Positions 23,345 to 35,149 are shown, counted from the stretch's first letter. The stretch: 64,000 nt of DNA from Diploptera punctata (GCA_030220185.1 JASPKZ010009907.1:46169-110168), one strand, 5' to 3'. Numbers and translations are program-made. Notes: generated from the sequence alone by a model not told the origin.

Positions 23345-23665
23345 ACCTGGGAGCCCCGTGGCGTAAGTGGTTAAACATTCGTCCTCCACTTCTCAATCCC
23401 GAATTCGTGTCTCTGTCACTCCATGTTGGGTATTGGTGGTCGAATCGAAATCAGGGTAGGTTTATATCGGGGTTTGTCCCATTTTCAACTGCCAAAAACA
23501 GCATTCCATAACTTCGCTATCACATTGTAGACCATTGGTTCCATTTAATTTTATCTTTCTCTGTGATGGTACGACAGGGCTGGTCAGCTGGCATCCTCAT
23601 AAGGCCTATCGCAGTCCTTGAATGATAGGGGTTTCATCTCATCTCATCCCCCTGACCGGCATTTC
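23345..23665 (+). mobile_element. SINE family S4
   Basis: The head 'CCCCGTGGCGTAAGTGGTTA' fits an A box, and the B box is weak ('GGTGGTCGAATCG'). The body contains 'GGTACGACAGGGCTGGTCAG' and it ends in a CATCT pentamer tail at about 23,636-23,650, the simple-repeat tail expected of a SINE. Single copy in this window. Confidence 0.65.
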
Positions 23666-23669
23666 TATG

Positions 23670-24960
23670 GACACTTGTTAAGGGTTTACTTCTCTTTATA
23701 ACTCATATAACATACAATTTTTTAAATTTTAAACTCTCATATGACTCCCAAATTGTCAGCCCTAAAACAGTTTGTGTTTACATAATTAATATTTATTCGC
23801 GCTCAAAAATATATTAAGAAAAATCAAATTGTATTTGTCGTAATTCCATTTCAGAACTGAATAGGTTAAGAAGTGTTGATATGAGATAACTAAATTTCTT
23901 ATATATTGTGGTTGTATGATAAATCACTTCCTTCTGTAGTAAGAAAGGTGTAGTTAGTTCCATTTTACATTAATGTTTATTTCATTGGTCTAGACCGGAC
24001 AACTGACCAATTACCTGGACTTTGAACCCTGTAGTGTCGCGCCCCCTGTGTTTGTGTTCACACCAGGCAAACCCCCACAGGGCTCTTCCTTGCGCAGGTA
24101 ACACGGTCAATTGGTCACCAACTACCGTTTGTTACCTTTCCTCTTTTCAATTTTGGGGTTTTATATACTAAACAGTTCCTATTATGATTCCTTGACTTGG
24201 AAGCCGTTATTATAATTTTTATTCTAAAATATTGAATGAAAACCAGAATTACAAATTTGTTTATTTCATTTATTAAAAATTATATACGTTACAGATATTT
24301 CAAAGAAAAAAAAAATTGTGAAGCAAGGATGTGAAAACATTAGGTCTATAAAAAAAGTATTGTAAAAGAGAAAGTGACAAACTTTCGCACAAGCCATGCA
24401 GTTGGATGATTTCACAAACGTTGACTTCTCGTGATGACGGTAAAATTGAGTAGATCTTAGGCTATTATTTAAATTACTTATTTTGAACTTTATTTTCTGC
24501 TGATTAGATTATGTTATTTGTAAATCTTTGCTTACGAATTAAAATTCAAAAGACAAATATATGTTCCTTCATAAGCATTCCATTACTAATGAGATTGCAT
24601 AATTTAGGGAAAAATCTTACGTTGATAGGTCTATAGAAATGCCTACAGACTAAATTCTTTATAAACCTCAAACAATCAAATTTGATTGATGGCGTCCAAA
24701 TTTTAATGATCCTTCTATTATTATATCATTTTTATATCAATTTCATAGTTATGGCCGGCATATAGGGCCTAGGCCTATAACCTTAATATTAAGAAATTAA
24801 TTTTTGGAACTGTTCTACCAGAATTTCTGGCAGACACAGAATAAAGAAGCCTATTGATTAAGGCCTATCTGAAAATGAACATTCGAAACGTAATATTACA
24901 TAATGTAAAAAAAACATTAAAATGAATTAACACATAAAAGGATGGCTCTATTTTTTTCTC
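23670..24960. other. Unassigned DNA
   Basis: No gene found. The stretch 23,995-24,130 has an imperfect inverted pair ('CTGACCAATTACC' and 'GGTCAATTGGTCACC') around a GC-richer core; nature unknown. Confidence 0.4.
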
Positions 24961-24965
24961 CAAGA

Positions 24966-25160
24966 ACGACAGGCCTAGAAAGCCCTTGGCCTACCAGCCG
25001 GCTGCAAAATACGTTCCCAAATTTTCTTCAATTTATTCCATTTTGCAGGAGACGAGGAATACCAAGAACATTTTTCTGTCAATTGTGCGACAGATCTAGA
25101 AGAACCTTGACCTACATACCCGCTGCTGGCCTGACATCCACATGTGTTAATTACATAAAC
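24966..25160 (-). mobile_element. Two S1 SINE 3' fragments
   Basis: 24,966-25,005 ('CGACAGGCCTAGAAAGCCC', 'TTGGCCTACCAGCCGGCTGC') and 25,087-25,160 ('CGACAGATCTAGAAG', 'GACATCCACATGTGTTAATT') are each the complement of the S1 3' end, about 80 bp apart. Confidence 0.65.
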
Positions 25161-25316
25161 ATGGATGGATGGAATTATAATCACCGTAAGGAAAATCATG
25201 GTTGGACACAATCTCTTGTGGATATATATCAGTGGTTTAATTCCTTGACGCAGAGAGAGAATGGATTAAAAGTTAGAAACTAAAAATAAAGAAAATTGAC
25301 ATAAAGTGTTACAAGC

Positions 25317-26050
25317 AATGCCACGAGTGATTTCCAAATTATCGATAAATGTAGAGAATTTATGTAGAGAATTTGTAAATCAAGGGTGGCATTTGTTAGG
25401 ACTAGGCTATTTAACGAATAAATTAAGCTGTTACTCACAAATTATAGTTATTTTAAAATATTTATTTATTTGATGTAAACGGCGATGTTTGAAAGCAAAT
25501 GAGAAGGGACGTATATAAAAACAAACGAGAAACGATTGTTACGCTTGTTCATCACTGCAACCAGATCATAATATTTATTGCGAAAGGTTCCCAATATTGT
25601 ATGAATGCACCCTAGTGGAGAAATTTATAACCAACGTTAGACCTATAGGTATTAATTAATTTCTGATGTCCTATGATGTAAATATATCAATTATATTTTT
25701 CTGCAACGTTATTTCCTGGGAAATAATTCGTTTAAGAAAGTGGAAAACTGTTTTTTTTGTGGTATAGCCTAATCAATTGCTACAAATTAGGCCTATCTCC
25801 CGCAAGAACCATCAGCTGTCTTTCGTGCACTATATATACAGTCTGGTAGCCGTATTTTTGCGGAGTTAGTCACTGCAAAATAATGCTATGACCTATTCAG
25901 AATGTTAAAAAGGAGGAGTTTTCTTTAATATGATCAACTTGTTTGATAAATTTGAGGTGAAACACGACTGTGATTGGTTGTAATTAAAAAATCATTGAAA
26001 TGTGATTAGTCATTGGATCCTATTGGGGCATGAGTTAAATAGTCATTGTA
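25317..26050 (+). repeat. Dispersed ~750-bp repeat R750, copy 1
   Basis: Homologous along its length to 51,071-51,830 ('GTAAACGGCGATGTTTGAAA', 'CATCACTGCAACCAGATCAT', 'GAAACACGACTGTGATTGGT', 'GGGGCATGAGTTAAATAGTC'). It opens with an inverted repeat (25,317-25,393) whose loop is damaged relative to copy 2. It carries TAGGCTA at 25,403-25,409 and TAGCCTA at 25,765-25,771, where copy 2 has TA. No coding sequence recognised; class unknown. Confidence 0.85.
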
Positions 26051-26054
26051 ATGG

Positions 26055-27865
26055 AAAATGTTATCAACATTTAAAATCCTGATAAATGGATAGATTATTT
26101 ATGTTGTTTTCAAAATTGTGATAGACTGTAACCTCTATATTTCTTATTAATCAACGCTTATTACTCTTTTCCTCTAACAGAATGCCTGAAGTTACAAGTC
26201 TCATGACAGCAATAAACTAACTTGTAAACTAAACAAAAAACTAAATATATGAGTTAAATATTCATATCATTGTAATAACATTGTAAAACTTTCAGAGTGG
26301 TACAGTATAACTTATTAATACAAAAACTATCTACAAGACATTAAAATTACTAAAGTACGTTTACTATCAGAAAATAGTAATAATGCAAAAAAATGGTAAC
26401 TTATAGCAAAACCATTGCTTTTATAACAATAATAAGAAAACTGAAAATATCCTAGTCTCTGGTTAAAGTTGTAACTCTAATATACAAGAAATTCTGTAGT
26501 ACACAATTTAAAAGCCATTATAACTGGCGGCATTACTTCTTCCTCAGTGGATGAAGTAGAAATAATATATGGATACAGTGTTTAAACCGGGATATTATTA
26601 TTCTCAGCTTTAAAGAGCTGCTACTTGTTAAAGTTTCCTGGTACACTAGCGGTGGTTGTTGCAAAATTTATGATGGCATTAGTTGCTTCAAGATGACTCT
26701 GGTAGAAAAAGTGGTGTTGATATCACTTCCTTGTACTTGGTTCGTGGCAAATCTCATCTCTGATACGCGTGTAGAAGGGGAAGGGATGTTTGTGGAAGGA
26801 GAAAAACTCAACAGTTTGCCCGCTCTTTTCATTTTAGCTTCATAACACAGTTTGTTCTAAGAAGAATATTAACTTTATCAACGCACTCCTTGTTAATATA
26901 GTTTTAAATAAAATATAAACATCTTAATGCTTATTAAGATGGATAATTAGACTAGGCCTATATATCTTCTAGACTGCATAAAGTTTATAAGAGATGACTG
27001 CTTTAAAATAGCCATACATTACTTTTTCAACATGATAGGCCAATAATCCTTTATATCCCGCCTCATCATACTACGAATTACTCATTCTATTTTACAGTTT
27101 TACTGCCAGAATGTGGAATTATCTACCGCTACATCAAAAATAGTCAAACAATAACATCGTCGAAAAACACAATGAAGTAGTCTATTATTTAATCAACAAA
27201 CAGGAACACCTCACTAAAAGTATGCTATTATTTCAGCAATTAGGCCTATCATAATACTTTTTTTAAAATGTTTTGTTATTATTACTCAATAGTGTAGTAT
27301 TAGGCCTAAGCATGTTCAATATTTAAGCTAATCTTTGATATATAGACCTATAACTGACCGATAGATTACTACATTTTATTTAATTATTTTTCGTTGTAGG
27401 CCTATTTTTTCACGCTTATTTGATAGATAACCCACTCACGATAGATTATTTTTTTTAGAATGCAAATCCATAGGACAAATCTTGCGGGAGGACTTTAACC
27501 TCCCTGAGTTCCGACTCTGAAGATTTTCCGATTCGTAAAAGAATCTCAATACTAAATTAGAGCCTCTGAGAAAAATTTAACTGAATAAATTTTGCGATTG
27601 AATTATTTCGGTATTTTTTATAATTCGTCTATCATATGTTGCCTTTCTCATTCAAGTAACACCTTAGTTACCTACTATAGTCTCTCTGGTTTAACTTTAC
27701 GAGAAATTTATAGAATGAGACAACTGTATTCGCCTCTCTTACTCGCAACAGTGTTGTCGGTTTTCTTAACCAGATGTATATAGGGGCTAGGGGGAAGAGG
27801 AAAACTGACAACAGGGTGGGTTCTTTCTTTTGTATTTGGACTAAAGCGGTCAACGATTACCCTTG
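26055..27865. other. Unassigned AT-rich DNA
   Basis: No gene recognised. The region 26,515-26,830 is of higher complexity but has no conserved frame I can name. Confidence 0.4.
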
Positions 27866-27867
27866 TA

Positions 27868-27969
<102 letters not shown>

Positions 27970-28054
27970 CCAAGTTAAGCCAGCTATGCGATAGATGTCT
28001 CTTTGTGGCAATTAACTAACTACTTGTATCACGCTAACGTCTTTAGGGAAATAA

Positions 28055-28300
28055 CCCTGACTAACTAACTCACTGGCACTATCGAACCCGTAGGTTCATG
28101 GCCGCGCGGATATAAGCCATCCATATATCCCTATCCTGAGCCAGTGTTTTCCAATCAACCCCTGTATAATCTACTTCCCTCAAATCAGAGTTAATGTTAT
28201 TCTCCCACCTCATTCTTGGTCTACCAACTGGCTTTCCTAAAGAAGCTTCCACGCACGTCTTTCATTCTCCATTCGTGCCACACGTAACTGAATTAACTTT
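28055..28300 (-). mobile_element. LINE-A 3' fragment
   Basis: Complement of the LINE-A 3' end: 'AGGTTCATGGCCGCGCGGAT', 'CCTATCCTGAGCCAGTGTTT', 'TTCTTGGTCTACCAACTGG'. GTTA-type tail at 28,055-28,070. The TA at 28,167-28,168 is the empty site for the TAGGCCTA at 55,476-55,483. Confidence 0.9.
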
Positions 28301-28599
28301 GTTAAATAACTATCGCAATGGATAATGCTTGCCTCACTTGGGGATGTACGGATTTAGAGAGAGCAACATAGCCTATTTGTTAGACGCTGTAGCGTCTAAA
28401 CAGCGCGCTGTTTATTGTATAATTTATTTTGTTTGTTTACACTTTATTATTAGCACGGATTTTAATTATTAATGAAAGTTATGGTCTGTAGCCTATCATT
28501 ACATAATTTAAAGTCTCTTATTTTGTCAGATTGACCAAACTCTCATAAAATATCCAATATTAGGTAGGCTATGTATAGGTTAACTTACCCCACAGGTCT

Positions 28600-28998
28600 A
28601 CTTCCCTCTTGAAAACATGGGTACTCCTCTAGCAGGAGTTACTTGACCAAGCTAATTTAGTTACTCTTATTTTCCCTCATATGTCAGCAGTGAGTGACAT
28701 GTGGTGAGCACATCGTCTCAATGATAGGCCTACATCTAGGTAAAATTACCAACTAACGTGAACTTATTACTTTGATAAAAAAGTCGTTTAGTTTTATTCA
28801 GCGGTACTAATTTTGGCTTGTGTTTTTTTTTTATGAGACCGAAAATTTTCAGACTGGGCTTAAAGGCATGAAAGTCTCTCTCGGAGGACTTGTCCCTTTG
28901 GTTTTCCAACCTAAAAATTGATCGACTCCGGCCAGGTTGAATCCCCGACTCTTGGGAATAGTGAAAAAGGAACATAACCACTAGACCATCGAGGACGA
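28600..28998 (-). mobile_element. SINE family S5, most complete copy
   Basis: On the minus strand the right end reads 'CTCGATGGTCTAGTGGTTAT' (A box TGGTCTAGTGG), then a weak B box in 'GGGGATTCAACCTGGCCGG'. The body includes 'GGACAAGTCCTCCGAGAGAG' and 'CAAAATTAGTACCGCTG'. Related pieces lie at 6.34, 19.64, 37.4 and 45.2 kb. Confidence 0.75.
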
Positions 28999-29137
28999 CA
29001 TCCATTATTAATTATTATGATCGTTGTGTTTTAAAGGAGCATAATAACGTTTGTCCTGGTTGAGTGGAAGAAAAGGCTAAACTACATTACGATAAATAAA
29101 TAAAAAGTGGAAAAATATCTTACATATAATTCATTGC

Positions 29138-29142
<5 letters not shown>

Positions 29143-29201
<59 letters not shown>
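29143..29201. repeat. Compound (CA)n(TA)n microsatellite
   Basis: CA repeats pass into TA repeats at about 29,172. Confidence 0.98.
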
Positions 29202-29202
<1 letters not shown>

Positions 29203-29203
<1 letters not shown>

Positions 29204-29482
29204 ATCCATAGTAATTCTGCCCGAAGGCAGGTCCTTCACTGCAATCATAACATTTTCATGCTATGCCTGCAGCTTTACTAGGGAATTGTGTAGGTGTGGT
29301 AGCTTCCCGTTGCTTTCTACACCGATGGCCATATGATTTCGGGGACCGTTTGGGCCTTGAAGTTTTCCTGACATTTGTCTTACAGGTGAGGAAAAACCCC
29401 GATAAAAACCTCACCCGACCGGGGATCGAACCCAGGCCCGCTGCGTGACAAGGGAGCACGCTACCTCGAGACCACAGCGGTG

Positions 29483-29485
<3 letters not shown>
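29203..29485 (-). mobile_element. S3-type SINE with distinct distal end
   Basis: On the minus strand: head 'CCACCGCTGTGGTCTCGAGG', B box in 'CTGGGTTCGATCCCCGGTCG', then 'CCTCACCTGTAAGACAAATG', 'CCAAACGGTCCCCGAAATCA', and distal 'GCAGTGAAGGACCTGCC'. It is bounded on both sides by TA microsatellites. The same distal end occurs at 60.6 and 12.7 kb. Confidence 0.87.

Positions 29486-29532
<47 letters not shown>
29486..29532. repeat. (TA)n microsatellite
   Basis: Uninterrupted TA repeat. Confidence 0.98.
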
Positions 29533-29537
<5 letters not shown>

Positions 29538-29547
29538 ATATGACAAG

Positions 29548-29790
29548 ATAAGAAAAATAAATGCCTGGACGGGATTTGAACCCGGACTTCTGAGTTGATA
29601 TCTCAGTGCGCTACCACTTACGCAACCAGGCGAATCCAGAACTAACATTTATTTTTCTTATAGGCCTACATATTCTCTATTATTACCAGATGTAGCGGGA
29701 ACTGTGTCTCCACTGCCACTTAGTAGCTACTATAACAAGTAAGCAAATTAAAGAGAATATTTTTACTTTATAACAGTGACGCTTTTTCGA
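29548..29790 (-). mobile_element. tRNA-TIR unit, copy A
   Basis: Perfect 16-bp inverted repeats ATAAGAAAAATAAATG (29,548-29,563) and its complement (29,646-29,661) enclose a tRNA-like gene on the minus strand (29,562-29,631). The anticodon arm is CTGAG-ATATCAA-CTCAG, i.e. anticodon ATC. The inverted repeat downstream of the tRNA supplies TTTTT, a polymerase III terminator. A shared flank (to ~29,790) contains 'CCAGATGTAGCGGGAACT' and a second, shorter inverted pair 'ATATTCTCT'/'AGAGAATAT'. Holds TAGGCCTA at 29,661-29,668. Confidence 0.82.
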
Positions 29791-29841
29791 TGTTATAATT
29801 AAACCTTTTTGACATGAACAATGCAAGCTTAATATGACAAG

Positions 29842-30075
29842 ATAAGAAAAATAAATGCCTAGATGGGATTTGAACCCGGACCTCTGAGTTGATATCTCAG
29901 TGCGCTACCACTTACGCTACCAGGCGAATCCAGAACAAACATTTATTTTTCTTATACATATTCTCTATTATACCAGATGTAGCGGGAACTCGGTCCCGAC
30001 TGCCACCTAGTAGGCCTAACTACTAGGGCCTATAACAAGTAATCAAAGTAAAGAGAATATTTTTATATATTTTTA
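29842..30075 (-). mobile_element. tRNA-TIR unit, copy B
   Basis: Direct repeat of copy A, 290 bp downstream. 16-bp inverted repeats lie at 29,842-29,857 and 29,940-29,955 and the tRNA-like gene at 29,856-29,925 (minus). Anticodon loop ATATCAA as in copy A. It lacks copy A's TAGGCCTA (empty TA at 29,955-29,956) but has its own TAGGCCTA at 30,011-30,018 and TAGGGCCTA at 30,024-30,032. Confidence 0.82.
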
Positions 30076-31200
30076 TTATAGGCCTATATATATAACTTAT
30101 ATAGGCCCTATATATAAATTATTTGTCATTTGAATCTCTACAACTTTAATTCTTTAGATTCTTGTCTTAATTTTGTTTTAGTCTTTAGAACTCTATAATT
30201 TGGCGCTTATAAAACATAGTCTAATCATTACAGAATTTAATATGAAAGCATTTGCACTAAGGTGACTTTGGGTTTTAAAGGAGTCATATAAAAGTAGAAA
30301 AGCATTATTTTAATAGATTTTTGTTCACTATCATCAAATAATGGAGACGTTTTAAAACAATATGGCTTTAACATTGAGTAATCCCATTTGCCTTTACAAC
30401 TGGCGCCACTTTTATTGTTCTTAAAATTAACTAGACTTGCTGGAATAAAACACATAATCTATGACGCCGTCATTCAATGTAATGCTTAACTCCTTAGAAA
30501 ATGATGAACACTTTTATAAATGCTATAAACTTCCTCTTGATAATAAAGAAAATACCTTGTAAAATTCGTAATGTTCTAGAAAAAAGGCAGTTATGTAAAA
30601 TAGTCTTAAATGTAATTTATTTATTATTTATTATTAGATTATAACAAATTCACGAAATAAATTTCAATAAAGTTATTTTAAAAGTAACTGTTACTCCCAT
30701 GATCCGTAAATTACGTTGATTTTTTATGTTTTTTTTTTACAATTTGGCTAGGCCTATAGCACGTGGTTAAAAAGATCAGAGTTGAAACAAATCAATTATA
30801 GGACTCTTTATAGGGCCTATTTAGGTTAACTCTTGTAGCATAGTCTACAGGTGCCAATGTCGCTAAAATACATATTTTTATAGCACATCATAAACAATTT
30901 TTACATAAAATAGTTTATTTTAACTCTCAAGCAATGTATCTAGTTTATACAAAAACATTGCATTTATTAAAAATATTATTTTCATCATAATTTATTTAAA
31001 AATAGGCTATACAATAACTGTGACATCTTCAGCATTAAGCACTAAATTGTACCTATATAGATCGGAGATAGTAAACTATAGTAATTATGATTATAAAATG
31101 TGATTTTACAAAATTTAATAAAACTTTTTATTATTAAACTATCACCATTATATTAGGCCCTAATTATTTTTCCTCAGAAACCTGACTAAATAATAAAATC
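30076..31200. other. Unassigned AT-rich DNA
   Basis: No gene or known repeat recognised. Confidence 0.45.
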
Positions 31201-31204
31201 CTTG

Positions 31205-31490
31205 CGTTCCACGTCGTAGCCGAGTGGTTTAATGGATGATGCCGTGGTGCAGAGTTACAGAACTTCTATTGGTTCGAGTCCATATGGAGGAAGCAATTTT
31301 CTCATGGAATTTCGGTAAGTATGAGACCGGTGCCCACCCAGGATCATGAGTGTTTTGGGTAGCTGACCACATGTGAATCTTATATTGGTAATATGATCGT
31401 CCACTTCTATATTAACAATGTGGATTTGAGGCCAGCAGTCGGAAGGTAGACTTAGGACCTTCTAGCCCTGTCACGCCGTATTTAGTAGCT
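31205..31490 (+). mobile_element. SINE family S1
   Basis: Head 'CGTCGTAGCCGAGTGGTTTA', B box in 'ATTGGTTCGAGTCCATATGG', body 'TGAGACCGGTGCCCACCCAG', 3' 'TGTGGATTTGAGGCCAGCAG'. It is internally deleted between the 'GGGTAGCT' and 'GACCACATG' segments. Confidence 0.88.
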
Positions 31491-31907
31491 TAAGACATTA
31501 ACTTATGTCTTGTTCTATTAATAATAGGGACATGAATTTAATTGAACGAATATCTTATAGAATACATTACCCGCTTAAGAGTTATTGAAATATAATGATT
31601 ACAGATGATAACAATTAGACCTAATCTTTCAATGAGAAATAAGTTATAGCTAAAATAGGCCTACTTAGTCGTAAAATAACATTTTTTTTCGAACTAGTTC
31701 ATGTTCTTTTCTTTAATTAATAACTTCATTTAAAACTACTTTTGCACTTCATTGTTCTGCAACACGCTTCTCGAAATCTAGTTCCGGTGGAATCTCCAAT
31801 TTGGTTAGCGGGCTATGTATGGTTTGACGGCCGGGAATACGTTAGCGTCTTCGCGTTGCTGCCTGATTTCAGTTAACAAAGATTCAAATTGGCGTTAGTT
31901 TGATTTT

Positions 31908-33183
31908 TATTCTATTCTTCTTCTTCTTCTTCTTCTTCTTCTTCACTTACGTGCTAGGCAAATTGCCTGTTCCGCCTCACAGTTGTTCTGTCCATCTTTT
32001 CACTGGCCTTCCTATATTCCTTGAACCTCTTGGCTTGTAGTTGAAAGCTGCTCTTGGTAATCTTGATACATTCATTCTTTCCACATGTGTAAACCATTTC
32101 TCTCTATATTCCATGATTTTCTCATCCAATGGATATATATTTAACTCTGTTCTCATATCTTCATTCCTTATCCGATCCAATCTTGTGCAGCTTTTTGTTC
32201 TTCTAAGGAAGTTCATTTCTGCGCTTTGTATTCTACTTTACAATTTTTTTGGTCATTATCCAAGTTTCGATCCCATAAAGTAATGCAGGAACTGCCAATG
32301 TTTTATGAAACTTCTATCTAGTAGGCCTATCTCTTCTTGTTTTATTCTTTAATGTTTTATGTAGGGCCTATAGTTCCGCATATCATTGAAATTTCGACAG
32401 TTTCACATGTAGGCTATGTCTCTTTCAGTTTTTGTGTTTATAATAAAATTACAACCCAATAATTAAAATTTGTTACTTGTTCCAGAGGTTTGTTGTCTAT
32501 TACGATTTTTGATCTTAGGCCTATATGATCGTTTCCCCAAAATGACATTATTTTTGTTTTTTTCTTTTGATATTCTGAAATTATATTCGTGGCATAACTG
32601 ATTTAATTGATGTAAAGAGTACTGCAAATTATTTTCATTTTCTTGAATAATAACCACATCGTCAGCATAGGCCTACATTAAAACGTTTAATAACCTATTT
32701 TAAAACGGTTTATTCTTATACCTATAGCCTATTAACAATACTTTTCCAATTTTGGATGATGTCATTAATATATAGATTAAAAAGGGTAGGTGATAAACTA
32801 CACCGTTGTCTTACACCTCTATTTATTAAAATAGCTTCGGTCTTTGATGTGCCTATATTTATTATAATTTGAGACTTTACATACAAACTTTTTATCACAT
32901 TAATTAATTTCGCGGGGTAGCCATGTAGGCATATTTCCATTATTTTCCATAACCTATCTCTATCAACACGATCAAATGTCTTCTCAAAATCAATAAAAAC
33001 ACATGCGTCTGTAGGTTATGTTCTCTTCTTTTTTCAAACATTTGCTGTAAGTTAATATGAATTAATTATCTGTTGTTGATCGCCCCGTTCTAAAGCCATT
33101 TTGTTCTTCTTCAAGTATTGCTTCTGCGATTATTTTAAGTATTTTATTTATAACCCTTGCATAGATTTTATAAATTGAATTCA
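31908..33183 (-). mobile_element. LINE-B reverse transcriptase fragment, dead
   Basis: On the minus strand in order: NGFRTG (~33,090), motif A VFIDFEKTFDRVDRDRLW (~33,000-32,950), RQRCSLSPTLFNLYINDII (within 32,940-32,722), YADDVVI (~32,670-32,650), the C-terminal RLPRAAFNYKPRGSRNIGR (32,216-31,977) and a (GAA)n tail at 31,917-31,944. Several frameshifts. It abuts LINE-C head to head at about 33,184, so both are 5'-truncated at a common point. Confidence 0.85.
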
Positions 33184-34286
33184 GTAGAACAGAAAAATCA
33201 CATGCTAAGGGCCAGGAAATTCATTTGATATTTGTTGATTTAGAAAAGGCCTATGACTCAGTGCCAATCAACCAACTTTGGGATGCAATGGTTGATGTTG
33301 GTATCGATTTACCAACGATTTCACTTGTCCGACGGTTGTACCAGCAGTGTCAGGCTTCGGTTAAAGTGGGTAAGATGATATACTCTCCATTCAGAACTAC
33401 TAAAGACCTGCGACAGGGTTGTAGTATGTCCCCTACTCTGTTCAAAATATACATCCAGCTTATATTGGAGCAGTGAAATCGATATTGTGGAGGCATGGGA
33501 GTACCAGTCCAAGGTGGCACAGTACATTCCTTATTATTTGCAGACGATCAAGTGTTGATAGCTCAGAGTCGTCAGGATGTGAAATACACGATGAGAAAAC
33601 TTCTAAATGCTTTTGAAATAGGAGGATTAAGAGTAAACATGGAAAAAACTGAATATCTCGTAGTAGGAGGAAGTGGAAGAGATATATCCCTATCCCAAGG
33701 CATTATTAGAGCTGTTAAAAAATTTAAATATTTGGGATCACTTATTGATGAATCAGGGAGTTGTAAAACTGAAGTAGATAGCAGGTTAGTACAAGCACGA
33801 AGAGCCATAAAAATGTTGAATGGAGTACTGTGGAGTAGGACCATGTCAAACCACACGAAGAAGAGGATTTTGAAGTCTGTTGTGGAAAGCATAATGACTT
33901 ATGGTGCTGAGGGATGGACTTTGGTAGAGGGACAAAAAACTAAGATCTTGGCAGTGGAGATGGATAGAATAAAACGCAGTGCCAGGGTGTCCAGGTTGGA
34001 AAGAAGAAGAAATGAAGAAGTGAGGCAGATGATGGATATGGAGGAGACAGTGGTGGGAAGGATCGAAAGACGAGCTCTTCAGTGGTATGGCCATGTCAGG
34101 AGAATGGAGGATGATAGGTGGCCCAAAACTCTTTTGGAATGGTCACCTTCTGGTAGAAGGAAACGGGGCAGGCCAAGAACAACTTGGAGAGGAGAGATCC
34201 ATAGATTGATGAACGACCGAGGTCTGGAGGAGGATGAATGGCGTGATCGGCAAGAATGGCGAATAGAAATACAGGGTAACCGCTGA
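33184..34286 (+). pseudogene. LINE-C reverse transcriptase ORF, one in-frame stop
   Basis: One continuous reading frame from 33,186 to 34,286 is broken only by TGA at 33,474-33,476. Before the stop: HLIFVDLEKAYDSVP (motif A) and RQGCSMSPTLFKIYI (motif B). After it: LLFADDQVLI (catalytic FADD) near 33,530-33,560, KKFKYLGSLID, YGAEGWTL, then the C-terminal RRALQWYGHVRRM and GRRKRGRPRTTW. Known role of such proteins: target-primed reverse transcription of the LINE RNA. The N-terminal half and endonuclease are absent, so this copy cannot work alone. Confidence 0.9.
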
Positions 34287-34325
34287 AAAGTGGAGAGGCC
34301 CTCAAAAGTAAAAGTAAAGTAAGTA
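33184..34325 (+). mobile_element. LINE-C non-LTR retrotransposon 3' part, youngest LINE here
   Basis: RT-bearing 3' part ending at 'CCGCTGAAAAGTGGAGAGGC' and an AAAGT/AAGT-rich tail (34,300-34,325). It is 5'-truncated within the RT. I see no exact TAGGCCTA in it, whereas other LINEs here carry several, consistent with a late arrival. Its 3' end reappears as the tail of a chimeric SINE at 58.98 kb. Confidence 0.88.
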
Positions 34326-35149
34326 AGTCTGTAATCTTACACAATCCGTAGGATCAATGTCACACTGGTTCCCATCCCAGTCAACTGAATTCGGTTCTTA
34401 TGAACGATATCTAGTTACATAAAGATCCATAATCCCATCAACACTTAAGTTTATCAACAAATCTTGTATGTCTAATTGAAACGAGCGAGGATATTGCAAA
34501 ATATTAAAGCATTTTGTAGAAAGGCATAGAAACTTAGATTTCAGTTGCTGCCGGAGAGATTCTCAGGTCGGATCGTGGGAGAGTAACGTGTGAGATCTTT
34601 TAGGAGCGGTGGAATTCGAAGTGAAAAGGTGCAATTTTGTTGGGAAAGTAAGGAAACTGAGGGATAGCAGAATTGGGAAGTATGTATTAATAATAATGAT
34701 AACTTCAATATGGTATTTGTTTTCCAAATTCAATTGTATTATATAATAAGATGTCATATATAAATAGCCTTCTAGTTAATTTACCGTGTGAGGGGAGGGT
34801 TGATGTGTGTGTTTGTATGGGTGTGGTTTTGTACAATTTTATGTATGAGTGTAGCTGAGTAAGTACTGTAGCCATGTATGTATTTATATACATATTCGTA
34901 TGTTACTTTTTCTCTTTATTTGTGAACAGGGTCAAACAGATCCGTCTGCAATGGAAAAGTATAAAGGTCCGTATGTACAGAAGTATTACTCAAAGTAATG
35001 TAGTATGGAGCTGGAATATTGAGTGTAAAACATAGATGAAGAAAATAAATTCTGGCAGTCGAGATGGATTTTTTAAAATGATTTGTAGAAAACAAGATTA
35101 GACAAAATACCAAATAACTTAAGTATACAAATAAGCAAATTACAGGAGG
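34326..35149. other. Unassigned DNA
   Basis: Several open frames of 60-90 codons occur on the minus strand but none has a recognisable motif or low-complexity-free similarity to a family I know. Confidence 0.4.

Noticed and set aside
29256..29648. 130-codon minus ORF spanning SINE, TA repeat and tRNA-like unit
   Set aside because: It runs through three unrelated repeats, so it cannot be a gene.
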